DNA of 36,594 nt from Phoronis australis (Eukaryota; Phoronida; Phoronidae), in the NCBI GenBank assembly GCA_002633005.1, contig NMRA01000500.1, positions 17,519 through 54,112 on the forward strand, read 5' to 3'. The notes under the pieces were generated by a model. It saw only the letters and a program-made list of their open reading frames with translations, had not been told where the DNA came from and searched no databases. Positions within the stretch are counted from its first letter, which is position 1; every line of letters begins with the position of its first letter. Positions 10,528 to 20,792 of the stretch are shown here, piece by piece. Both the position numbers and the translations under genes were made by a program.

Positions 10528-10606
10528 ATGATGTGTGGATCATGGGGCTGTGGCATGGGAGAAAGGACAGGTTCAGGGCTCCCTCTTGTGGACACGAGTA
10601 TTCTAT
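10528..10606 (+). pseudogene. Decayed copy of the sushi exon 3' end
   Basis: The stretch from GATGTGTGGATCATGGGGCT to GGCTCCCTCTTGTGG (about 10529-10590) matches the last third of the sushi exon (about 10382-10444), including the G.W.....SC core and the start of the intron. The splice donor has changed from GTCGTAAGT to GACACGAGT, so it could not splice as the parent does. The upstream two thirds of the exon are missing. It is best read as a partial tandem duplication. Confidence 0.75.
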
Positions 10607-10884
10607 ACAGTCCATACTTGCTCAATGCACTAAAGTTACTCACTTCACTAATTGTCTACAGCATTCTTGTCGTTTTCCCAATGCATTTTGGGACAGGTGT
10701 CGTAAATAAAGTATTTGTGATATTACAGATAGCTTGGTAACATGCTTTTTGGGACTGCATTTATAAAATGACAGTGGCAGATGAAATACCTCAAATTCTG
10801 AGATATGCCCATGGCAGTCCTTCAGTGTTAAGTCAAAGACCTCATCTGTTGCTTATAGATCTTCATGTATCCCCTTACCTGTAG

Positions 10885-11137
10885 GTGTGCGAAGACTTAG
10901 ACGGCGATATCGTTTGAGGTCACGTTACGTCTTCATCCTGCAGTGCTCTTCTACCTTGGAAATCCGTATACGCACATTTGTCAGGGCTTTATTTGGGCGA
11001 CTGAATAGGCGGTGGAAAGGTTTATGCCGTGATAGCAACTGCAATCGTATTCGTGTTGTGTTGAGATGCACAGGGTTCAGACAGAAGCGCAACACTGAAA
11101 TTCCTGGTACAGTAACCATCGAACTTGATGACACTGA
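10885..11137 (+). CDS. Exon: basic Cys-containing linker domain, unclassified
   Basis: 84 codons entering in phase 1 and leaving in phase 2 (GA|GTAAGT), with acceptor TTACCTGTAG. The peptide starts with an Arg-rich run (RVRRLRRRYRLRSRYV), then has four Cys in the contexts LQCSS, GLCRDSNC and LRCTG. The ending TVTIELDD looks like a beta strand. I do not recognise the fold. Position between CCP and GCC2_GCC3 matches an inter-domain segment of SVEP1-like proteins, but that correspondence is inference. The open frame with good splice sites and correct phase on both sides supports it as real coding sequence. Confidence 0.75.
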
Positions 11138-12671
11138 GTAAGTTAATTACTTAAACTTATTACGTCCATAAGTAGAGCGATTGTTTATTTCAATGATTCA
11201 TCTCTCAGCCTCTGTATAATACACACTCGACATCTTAGAATGTTTTCTATTTTTTTTTCGAGACAGTCGTCTGCTCGTAGCTTCGGTCTCGTTGGGACAT
11301 TCCCAGATGAAATGAATTCTCGATAGGATATGGCAGTAGTATTCCTATGTATGTGGGATAACCTATATATATTTAACAAGTTACAGATTAGTATATTTTG
11401 TGTTGCATGAATGATGACCATTCCCTTGACTGGGCAATTAAAATGTTGTTGGAAAATTAAATCAAAATAAAGACCATAGTTGAGAAGTCATGATGTTTGC
11501 CTATAGTTTTAGTCATTTGTCTAATGTCTACGTAATCACCAAGCTGGCTGCCATTTCTCGAGTGCTTTTCAGACTTAAAGATGTATTTGCATGTTCCTTA
11601 CTATGCTAATGTATAACAAGAACTAAACCACAATGTTATTTTAACATAATCTATCCTAAACAATGTGCATTTTTTTGTATTCACTGACAACTTGTTATTC
11701 CCCAACACCCCATCACGATACTTACTGGACACGGTTCATTGATTTGCGGCTGATCATTTTCGCCACAACACTGGTTCTTAATAACATTTGGCAATTTTCA
11801 ACCTACTTCATATTCACATCGTTGTTATATATTTGTTTCAAAATAATTTGGCCAAGCAATCACAGAGATAAGGAATTAGCCTGCAAGTTACACTATGAGG
11901 TTATGGAAAATATCCAGTATTGGCCAACTTGAGGGCGTCGCGTGTCAGAAAGGGCTGCTCAGATTTATAGGAAACTTTAGTATTTTGCCTTGGGCACCGT
12001 TGTCCAAAACGGTGTTAGGAATTGTTTTTAAAATGTTTTGCATGTTGGGTTATCAAAAATGGAACTCCTGATTTTTTCGAAAAAATCTTAAAGTTGCACA
12101 AAATGGCAGCGAAATGATAATTTAGAAAACTGTAACAGTTTCATGAAATTTTATCTTAAACATTTATATCATACAAACTTTGGTCATGTTATTGGTCCTC
12201 TTGTTTCTTTTCTGCTAAATTTTCCTGGAAAGCAAGGTCATGAGACCTAATTTGTGACAGTTGATATATAAATTCAAAAATCAAACTCTACGGAATTTCT
12301 ATTTCATAACTTATTATATTCTGTTGCTGAGTCAAATTCTATAGTTTTGTAGATATTTGACTAAAGTACACACTTGCCAATGTAGTCCTACATAACTTTA
12401 AACAAACTAGGTGTCACTAGCGTCAATTGTTCATACGCACTTCATTTAATTACTGATATCCTGGTGTTTGTGACATGCTTGGTCTGTTATTTCTTCTATC
12501 CAGCATTTGTTGAGCAATTTTACATAATATTTTAGCTCGCATTTTACAAATTTCACTAAACCAATTTTCAAAATTATTCTTTTGTGTGCCACAATTATAG
12601 ATTGACACGCAGTCAACTTTTGCATTCTTTACGCTTCATGCGTGTATTTAGTGTTGGAATTGCCATTTCAG
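11138..12671. other. Intron without recognisable content
   Basis: About 1.5 kb, AT-rich. The open frames at 11185-11421 (minus) and 11663-11932 (plus) have no domain and no plausible splice partners. No tandem repeats of note. Confidence 0.6.
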
Positions 12672-12765
12672 GACCACACTCAATAGCACAGATAATGAAA
12701 CCATGGCAACACAAGACATCTTAAACAAGGAACTTGTGGACAACACAACTGCTTTGCGAGACTTG
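12672..12765 (+). CDS. Exon: polar linker
   Basis: 31 codons after a one-base join that makes GAG with the previous exon; enters in phase 2 and leaves in phase 0 (TTG|GTAAGA). Acceptor is TTGCCATTTCAG. The peptide is polar and acidic, with NSTDNETMATQDILNKELVD and NTTALRDL, and carries several N-glycosylation sequons (NST, NET, NTT). It is probably helical. No domain is assigned. The call rests on splice sites and on the phase chain 1-2, 2-0, 0-1 from 10885 to 13319. Confidence 0.65.
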
Positions 12766-13222
12766 GTAAGAATGTCACAATCTTGTATTCTTCCCATATG
12801 ATTGTGTACTTAGATATAGTAAATATGTAAATTGTATTTTGAAATCTGATAAAAGTCACACTTTATCAGTTTCCTCACGCTGTTTCATTGATTAATCATT
12901 AAGGATTATTTTTCAAAATGTTTTTGTTCTGTTCCATTCGTTTTATGGCATTACTGAACACCTTTTGGAATGTTTAAAGTGTCTCTCTATTTTAGCTGGA
13001 GTACCTACTTTCTCTTATGTACTTATGCTGTTGTTGTTCAATGTAAACTTTCTATGACCAGCCACAACAAAACACCAGCAACCATTTTCAGTCTCTGCAT
13101 ATTTTTACATTTTTTTTTTGTTTTTACATATTCATGCATTACACTGATTATATTCATGCATTACATTGGCCATATTCAGTTCATTTCTTCCTCTCATAGC
13201 ATTGTTAAATCTTTTTTCTCAG

Positions 13223-13319
13223 GGTCTCTCTGTGATTAATACAACACAGCTTCCTGAGACAGTGGTTGAGTCTGAACCAGACTGCCCTAATGGAACTGTG
13301 TATGAAACTGATGCCTGTG
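13223..13319 (+). CDS. Exon: linker and first half of a GCC2_GCC3 repeat
   Basis: Enters in phase 0 after CTTTTTTCTCAG and leaves in phase 1 (TGTG|GTAAGT). The end of the peptide, DCPNGTVYETDAC, is the opening of an Ephrin-receptor-like Cys-rich (GCC2_GCC3) module. Joined to the exon at 18465 it reads ...ETDAC-V-ECAAGTFYN..., which spaces the Cys as expected (C.xC..GT.Y). No exon need therefore be missing from the 5.1 kb intron or its gap. The donor is followed within about 11 bases by the 84-bp minisatellite. Confidence 0.75.
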
Positions 13320-13330
13320 GTAAGTTCATC

Positions 13331-14026
13331 TGTGACTTACATTGAACTTGAACCTGAGTTGTTTATGGATTCTATTTTGTGGGACCTGTATTCCATCCAT
13401 TTCCATAGTTCCTCTGTGACTTACATTGAACTTGAACCTGAGTTGTTTATGGATTCTATTTTGTGGGACCTGTATTCCATCCATGTCCATAGTTCCTCTG
13501 TGACTTACATTGAACTTGAACCTGAGTTGTTTATGGATTCTATTTTGTGGGACCTGTATTCCATCCATGTCCATAGTTCCTCTGTGACTTACATTGAACT
13601 TGAACCTGAGTTGTTTATGGATTCTATTTTGTGGGACCTGTATTCCATCCATGTCCATAGTTCCTCTGTGACTTACATTGAACTTGAACCTGAGTTGTTT
13701 ATGGATTCTATTTTGTGGGACCTGTATTCCATCCATGTCCATAGTTCCTCTGTGACTTACATTGAACTTGAACCTGAGTTGTTTATGGATTCTATTTTGT
13801 GGGACCTGTATTCCATCCATGTCCATAGTTCCTCTGTGACTTACATTGAACTTGAACCTGAGTTGTTTATGGATTCTATTTTGTGGGACCTGTATTCCAT
13901 CCATGTCCATAGTTCCTCTGTGACTTACATTGAACTTGAACCTGAGTTGTTTATGGATTCTATTTTGTGGGACCTGTATTCCATCCATGTCCATAGTTCC
14001 TCTGTGACTTACATTGAACTTGAACC
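13331..14026. repeat. 84-bp minisatellite, at least 8 copies, truncated by an assembly gap
   Basis: Units begin TGTGACTTACATTGAACTTG at 13331, 13415, 13499, 13583, 13667, 13751, 13835, 13919 and 14003 (partial), always exactly 84 bases apart. The copies look identical except that the first has CCATTTCC where the others have CCATGTCC. Because 84 is divisible by 3 and the unit lacks stops in one frame on each strand, long opposing open frames arise (13266 onward on plus, 13326 onward on minus). These are artefacts. If intron 13320 onward were retained, the frame would stop within a few codons at CAT TGA. Confidence 0.95.
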
Positions 14027-14436
14027 NNNNNNNNNNNNNNNNNNNNNNNNNNNNNNNNNNNNNNNNNNNNNNNNNNNNNNNNNNNNNNNNNNNNNNNNNN
14101 NNNNNNNNNNNNNNNNNNNNNNNNNNNNNNNNNNNNNNNNNNNNNNNNNNNNNNNNNNNNNNNNNNNNNNNNNNNNNNNNNNNNNNNNNNNNNNNNNNNN
14201 NNNNNNNNNNNNNNNNNNNNNNNNNNNNNNNNNNNNNNNNNNNNNNNNNNNNNNNNNNNNNNNNNNNNNNNNNNNNNNNNNNNNNNNNNNNNNNNNNNNN
14301 NNNNNNNNNNNNNNNNNNNNNNNNNNNNNNNNNNNNNNNNNNNNNNNNNNNNNNNNNNNNNNNNNNNNNNNNNNNNNNNNNNNNNNNNNNNNNNNNNNNN
14401 NNNNNNNNNNNNNNNNNNNNNNNNNNNNNNNNNNNN
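14027..14436. other. Assembly gap of 410 undetermined bases
   Basis: A run of N interrupts the 84-bp minisatellite. The sequence resumes at 14437 outside the array, so the true number of copies is unknown. Confidence 0.98.
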
Positions 14437-14857
14437 ATGTTTGCTTCTTGAACTCTGCGACTGGACTCCTCGTGTCTGACAGAGACAAAGCTTAAGTACA
14501 CAATTTCAACCAATCAGACACGATCTGAAGGGCAAGGCCCATAGCTCCTAGCTTCTGACCATATTTGGCCATGTCCAAAGGACTCAACATCATAGGAAAA
14601 TTCCATACGTAATACACAGCTTGACCACTAGAGGGCGCATATATCTTACTTACATAATCATGTCCAGGGCACTCCTGTTACAGGTACATGTAGGATGACA
14701 TCTACAGGTTTGTGCATTCAGCTAAATGCTCAAATATCTGTTGAAGCTATGATGTTAACTTAGTAAAATTACACATTTTCTGAAAGTAGAAAGCGTGTAC
14801 AGTTTCATTTTTGGTTCTTTACCAGTTTGCCATTCATTGGGCCATGTCTCTATGTCT

Positions 14858-16100
14858 TTTTATGCACCCACATATTTATATTTGGGTGCATATTGTCGTC
14901 ATTTCTGTCTCAGTCTGTCCGGGCATCTGGCAACCGCTGCTGTATCTCGTAAGCCCCTCACATGATCTTGATGAGATTTGGCAGATGTGTTTTTATGAAG
15001 CTGGTGACAGATGACAACAGATTTTGGACAGACCCGACGACTGGTGTACCCCTAGTGGCAATTAAGTTTTTTACGTTTATCCCTGTATCTTCAAAGGTCC
15101 TCAACAGATTTTCATGAAACTTGGCACATAGGCATCTATTAATGGGATGATGCTATCCTCCCATTTTTGGATGGGTTCAATTTATTTTTGCGCCACCTAG
15201 TGGCAATTTTTACCGTTTTTTGTCATCCACCATTCTATCAAGCAAACCGCTCTAAGGATGATAGTGAAAATTGTCTTGTATGTTCTTAATGTGAAGAGGG
15301 CGACTGATGATTTTCTAACAACTTTCAATTGACAACTGTGGCAGTTGCGTGTGATTATGCGCCTATGGCTGTATCTCGTAAACGCTCTACATTAAATTTA
15401 GCAAGTATATTAAATATGAAGTTGACAACCGACGCCGATGACTTTCGGACGGATCGGAGTACCGGTGTGCACCCAAGTGGCAATTTTAGTTTTTTACGTT
15501 TACCTCTGTATCTTAAAAGATCCTATACAGATTTTCATAAAATTTGGCAGATAGAGATTTAGTAGTGGGATAATGCTTTTCTTCCGTTTTCAGATGGATT
15601 CAAGGTATTTTGCACCACCTAGTGGCAATTTTTACTGCTTTTGGCATTCGCCTCTCTGTCAATCAAACTAGTCTAAGGATTTTAAAAATTGGCATATAAT
15701 ATATGTTCCTACTATGAAGAGGGCAGCTAACGGTGATTTTTCAACGACTTCGACTACTTTAGCGCCTCCAAGTGGCAGTTTTATTTTTTTTGTGCGCCTG
15801 TAGCTGTATCTCCTAAACCCAATGCAGGATCTTTGTTAAATTTAGCAAGTGTATGTACATGAAGTTGACAACAGACGACAACTTTCCGATGGATCTGCTG
15901 AACGCTATGCCACCTCTGTTTCTCTGAAGTTTCATGATCAATTTTAATTGGTAATTAGTTGTCTATTAAAGGAACGATGACATGTTGCTGTTTTCGAATG
16001 GATTTGACATATCTTACGCCATCTAGTGGCCAATTTTAGGACATAAATAAACACCCCTAGAAGTACACTGTAGTGCATTCATGGGTGCATTTCAACGCTT
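14858..16100. repeat. Interspersed element with about 440-bp internal repeats
   Basis: The left end contains ATGCACCCACATATTT and the right end CATTCATGGGTGCATTTC, an imperfect inverted pair. Inside, a set of blocks recurs about every 430-450 bases: GCTGTATCTCGTAA (near 14938, 15368 and a variant near 15804), TGTATCTTCAAAGGTCC/TGTATCTTAAAAGATCC (near 15085 and 15507), and CACCTAGTGGCAATTTTTAC (near 15192 and 15617). The frames are not conserved between copies, so this is a non-coding repeat rather than a gene. Confidence 0.65.
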
Positions 16101-16775
16101 GATAATAAAATTTACCAAAAAAGATTCATAGCACAACTGAACACCATCAAATTTCATTTGATGTAAGTGTTTAAGGATATCTCAAACCTTATTCACAAAA
16201 ATTTGCCATTTTTACAATATTTCACATGAGTCTAGCAAAATATCTTATCTTCATTTCGGTGGAACTTCAAATACAAAATATATACAGTGTAGTGAGAAAA
16301 AAGATTTAGCAGAAACACCTTGGAACCGCACAACCACTTGTATATTTGTTTACTACTTATCCGAGGTCAAAGGTTACAGGGCGGTCACTCAAATCAGATC
16401 TCCCGCCAGGTACAGAGCAGCTTCGAATGTACCCTCTGCCCTTTCATTCACCGAGTCGCCATAATAGAGTCAACGTGGGGAACTTATGATAGAAGGGTGC
16501 CGAGGAAAACGAAAACCAACGTAGTTTTGATCTTGTGGGAGTTTTGCATCTACATGCATACGACCGTTGAGTGAGAACGAATGCTACAAGTCGCCTCACG
16601 CCTCTGTGGTCATGAACAAAGCAAGTTGCGAAAAGAAGATAAATCCTCACCCAAATTCCTTAATTCAATACTAAGTAAATTCATTTGATATTTTGCTATT
16701 TCGATCTCATGCTAACGACATTGTTTAACCACCGACTCGATTTTGTTATCCATTTCTTACTTGGTTTCGTATCAG

Positions 16776-16859
16776 TCTCCCGGCACATGATATATACAAA
16801 CTACTTAGTAACAATGGACTGTGACCTACACAGTTGGTCCTACCTCATGGCTAAGGACG
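16776..16859 (+). other. Possible cryptic or alternative exon, 28 codons
   Basis: The stretch has a good acceptor (TTACTTGGTTTCGTATCAG), a usable donor (GACG|GTATGT) and an uninterrupted phase 1 to phase 1 frame that starts SRHMIYTNYLVTMDCD. It would fit the phase chain between 13319 and 18465. It has a single Cys and no domain, and inclusion would split a GCC2_GCC3 module, so it is more likely chance or a rare alternative exon. Confidence 0.2.
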
Positions 16860-17728
16860 GTATGTTGTAATGATAAAAGTTAATTAGGCACTGCAAATTC
16901 ATTTGTTATTGCGAGTGAATGTTGAAATAGCTAACATGGTTAAAGCACGTGTAGGTTATATTTACCGAAAACAAGTTTTCAACGAATATTTAACTGAAGA
17001 CTCTGAAATTTTCACTCGTTCCAGTTTAACTGGCTTTTTCTCGGCTTGGTGGAATTTGCTAAAACTTTCCAAACTTAATAATTTATGTATTCATCTATCT
17101 CAAAAACATTCTTAGGATTTTCGATAAAAAGGCATAGTTTTGTTGTAATGTAACAAAGACGAATACAACTTCTGTTTTTTACAAAAATTCCTTACGTTTG
17201 CAATTTGATTTGTCATAAAAACCAAATGAAAGGACTAATCAAAAATTCTTTACAGCTTTTTTGATGTAGCTGATCAAGTTTTCCTTTAAAAAGGTTTCAT
17301 TGAAATCGACCGGGGGGTTATTTTACTATGAATGTACCTTTCTTAAAAATGAAATTTTGACTTTAAAAAGGTGTTAACGTAATAATGATAATGGTACATA
17401 AATGCAAAACATATTTTTATATTCCCTGATCTTTGTTCTTTCAGAAAATATATGCTTTTACTAGTTGACAAAGCTTAGTTTTTTGATATATGAGTTAGAA
17501 TGGAGGCCACTAAGTAAAATTTGAGATATACAAGTTGGAATTGGAGGTTTGAGATAACCTTAAGATAAAGTCTCAAAACCGGCTTTATAGTTTTCTAAAT
17601 TGTAATTTTGTTCTTGTTTTATGCATTATTGTAAAAGTTTTTCATAAAAATCACGAGGGTGCTACTTTTTGATAGCCTCTCATACAAAAGTTCCTAAAGC
17701 GTATAAGTAGTGTGTGAAAGTGGCATAA

Positions 17729-17815
17729 GAATTCAGCTAGCCATCTCTGAGATACGATATTCTGCAGTATATGAATTCAACTAGCCATCTCTGAGATACG
17801 ATATTCTGCAGTAAG
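17729..17815. repeat. 44-bp direct duplication
   Basis: GAATTCAGCTAGCCATCTCT followed by GAGATACGATATTCTGCAGTA occurs at 17729 and again at 17773, with one base changed in the first ten. Confidence 0.9.
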
Positions 17816-18464
17816 CCAAATTTGGACACATTTTGTAAAAGTCCTTGTCAAGTTCGTCTAGTGTCAGACAATTTCTCAAGACACAAAACAGAACTAGTTA
17901 ATTATATAATATATATTACCTCTCAAAAAGTCACACACAAAACACACAAACTCATAATAATGATTGTCGATACGAAAATTATTATAGTTCACAAAGGACT
18001 CGGTGTCTCTTTGGGGCCTACACGTGCCACAACGTTGGCTTCTCAGCATCACAGATTTTCCACTGCTTGGACAAATATTACGGCGCCTAGCTTGACCAGC
18101 TTCTTGCACTCATGGTTCAGCTGCGTGGTGATAAAACTTAAGGGTCACGTGTTCTAAAGCGTTTTGACTGGTATGAGCACCATGTGCTTCAAATATAAAG
18201 TACTAAGAGCGTGGCAGAGCACAGTTACTGCCCTCCACCCAAACTACCAGTAGACTGCCTCAGCATTATGGTGACTGCTACCTGCACTTGCAAAACGAGC
18301 ACACTTGCATAACTATATAAAGGGGTTAGCTTTGTATAGACCAGCTAACAACAGCATGATATTCAAATCATATACAAGTCAGACCAAATTGTGACGGTCC
18401 TACATAACTGTTAACTGTTCATTGTTATTTTATGTACAAATTATGTTATTCTTGGTACTTATAG

Positions 18465-18632
18465 TGGAGTGTGCTGCTGGGACATTTTATAATGCTTCAA
18501 CAAAAACCTGTCAAGACTGTGACATTGGCTCATATCAAAATGAAACAGCAGCGATGTCTTGTCAGCTGTGTTCAAATGATTCTAAGCAGACAACAGATGG
18601 CGCTGGATCGACTTCAAATGATGACTGCTATG
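18465..18632 (+). CDS. Exon: GCC2_GCC3 repeat 1
   Basis: 56 codons, phase 1 to phase 1, acceptor TTGGTACTTATAG and donor GTATGT. Six Cys in the Ephrin-receptor-like Cys-rich pattern: ECAAGTFYN, TKTCQDCDIGSYQN, MSCQLC and DDCYG. The middle has the usual C..C..G.YQ core. NAS and NET sequons suggest glycosylation. These modules occur in tandem in extracellular proteins such as SVEP1. It joins back to 13319 through a GTG (Val) codon and forward to 21309 through GAG. Confidence 0.93.
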
Positions 18633-18772
18633 GTATGTAGGATCACCAGCCAAACATAAATGGGTTCACATAGTGAAGTTAGTATTGTAGATTGAAGATT
18701 ATTTAGTGCCTTTTTTCCCTGCACTATTCATGAACATTGGACATTGTCTTTGATCACTCTCAATTAAGCCAG

Positions 18773-19047
18773 GTAAAAGTTACCAATTGTGTGGAGCTCC
18801 ATCTGGCACGGAGAGCACTTTAGGTTTTTTACTTTATGACGTCTCCGTAAGTGGTTTCAAAGACTCTCACGGTAAAGTCTGCCTCGTTGCAAGCATGAAC
18901 ATTCTTGAAGCCTCGTATCATTTTCTGTGGGATGTTTGTCAACCGACCTCAGTCACCTATTACTGCAGACATGTGACACTGTGCAAGAACACATTGCAAA
19001 CAGAAATTTTTGGAAATAAAAAATCAGCACAGCGTGGGTACTGGTGA
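18773..19047 (+). other. Unassigned open frame with Cys residues
   Basis: An open frame after a weak acceptor (CAATTAAGCCAG) reads from KSYQLCGAPSGTE to a TGA at 19045. It contains several Cys (LCG, VCLV, DVCQ, YYCRH, TLCKN). No family is recognised. No donor in it restores the phase 1 needed by the next exon: GTAAGT at 18851 would leave phase 0. It is listed because it is the longest unexplained open frame between repeats 1 and 2; it is probably not part of the gene. Confidence 0.15.
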
Positions 19048-19311
19048 AGGACAGGAATCGTGTGTGTATGCAATGATCATACCATGCTTTTCTACAAAAC
19101 TTGGTGTATATGCTATATTCATGCCATGTTTTTGTACAAAATTTCACCATAAAGACAAAATTATGATTTGCAAAATTGGCCTGTCTTCATTGTTGTGAAT
19201 GCCCACAATTTCTGAAAACATTGTATGGTGGTCAGTGGCTGAAGCATTCATTGTGTGAATGTTTCTTTTATGAAAACAATTCACTTGCCCGTCATACTTC
19301 CCGATTTGGTT

Positions 19312-20792
19312 TTACCGTATTCGCCCTAATAAGCGTCCAGGCACTTGAAAAATTCGCTTCAGGAAGGGGGCGCTTATTATAGCCCAAAAGTGGTTGAAAC
19401 CTGGTCTTCGAAACAGGTGAAATCGTAAGCTAGAATTCATCAAATTTATGCTCTGTGACGCATATGTAACCTATGATAGAGTTTCTACAAAATTGCAGTG
19501 CATTGCTATTAAACTTTGTTGTTAAATTACGAGGATTTTTCAGGAAATCCCAGTGCAAAATCTCGCCAAATGATACGTCGCTGCCTTGCGATTGCAGTAG
19601 GCCAACTTAAATTCTTGAGTAAAAATATACTAATTAGTTTGGACTCAACAAATTACCTGAAGTCCTCCTTAAGTTTTCAAAATAGCGTCCCTAAGATTTT
19701 TAAGTTTCTGTGGAGTCGGGACTAACTGTATATTAAGTTCAAATCTGCGCTAGATCGTGCTCCGAAACATGAGAAAAATCTCTGGACGAACACACGTGTT
19801 TGTTTTGAAGTTCGTCTCCGTGTGTGAGTGGGCAAGCGCGTTCATGTTATCAGAGTTCATTTGCCACAGTAAACACAATGCAATGATCTAGGTGTGCATT
19901 GTAACTATGTAAAGAAAGTAACACAAGCAGTAAAGTAGAACGTGTTTTGTTTAGCACTTGTTGATCTCATCTGCTAAATAACGTTCTTGAATTGTCTCGG
20001 TTGGGCCGATGTCATTGAGTCGCCGGGTGACTGGATGCGTGATAGTCTAACAGTTATTTTTCAGGAGATTCAGGGGGGTCTAAGGGTGCGGAAGTGTTCA
20101 CTGTCAGTGGGTCATTTTGACTATAAAAACACCAGTTACGACAAATTTAATAATTCCTCCTAAAAATAACGCAAACGTTTTTTACGGTATTAGAAACTTT
20201 TGGAAATAAGTGGCAGTATTTATTTCTTGCCGATGCTATGCTACACATTTCATGAATAAATAGTTTCCAAAGACTAATCTTCGATGACAGATACTTGAAT
20301 GTAGGGCGTGCTTCCTGGCCACATGCTTTTAACAAAGGTCAAGTTTTTATTAGTTTTTGATTCACGGTTTTCATGTGTATTAAGAAATTTGGATTCCTGT
20401 TGAAGGAGAAGATTTGTATGGGAAAGATACAATACAATCCCTTTGACAAGTATGTTACGTCTGTTCTGAAAGGCCAGACCATTAAATAGGACACGTCCCT
20501 CGCAACATCAGCAAAACTTGTGCATTTTTTTTTTGAAGCACGGCAGAAGTTTGAAGTGTATAGTCACGGCTTAATACCGAAATAGTGGCGAGGCTCGTGG
20601 TCTACAAATTCCGTGCACAAGGACTTTCGGATCTTATTGATAAATTTAAGACGTTACTGTAGAATTTTAGAACTGCAGGTAAAGCATTTTTTGCATGTAC
20701 ATGGCGTTCATGGACTGGGAGCTCGGCAAAGTCTGAAAACGCGTGGAGGCACTCATAGGGGCATGGGTGCTTGTTAGGGCGAATATGGTAAT
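19312..20792. mobile_element. Element with inverted ends, no coding capacity seen
   Basis: TTACCGTATTCGCCCTAATA followed by AGCG at about 19312-19335 is matched in reverse complement by CTTGTTAGGGCGAATATGGT plus AA at about 20770-20792. ATTTG is present just outside or at both ends and may be a short target duplication, though it overlaps the ends. No transposase motif is seen in 1.5 kb, so it would be non-autonomous. The internal open frames at 20147-20335 and 20602-20889 (minus) have no domain. The right part is copied again at 21567-22833. Confidence 0.5.

Larger units (their letters stand above)
16101..18464. other. Intron, mostly without recognisable content
   Basis: 2.3 kb between the interspersed element and the first complete GCC2_GCC3 exon. 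Apart from the possible cryptic exon at 16776-16859 and the duplicate at 17729-17815, nothing is recognised. The stretch at 16320-16620 is somewhat richer in GC, but its open frames match no family I know. Confidence 0.5.

Noticed and set aside
13266-14495. Long opposing open frames (plus 13266-14495, minus 13326-14513)
   Set aside because: They arise because the 84-bp tandem unit is a multiple of 3 without stops, and they run through a gap of undetermined bases. The true frame from exon 13223-13319 stops soon after the donor.
16320-16650. Overlapping open frames in a slightly GC-richer patch
   Set aside because: No domain, no splice sites in a usable phase, and equal openness on both strands.
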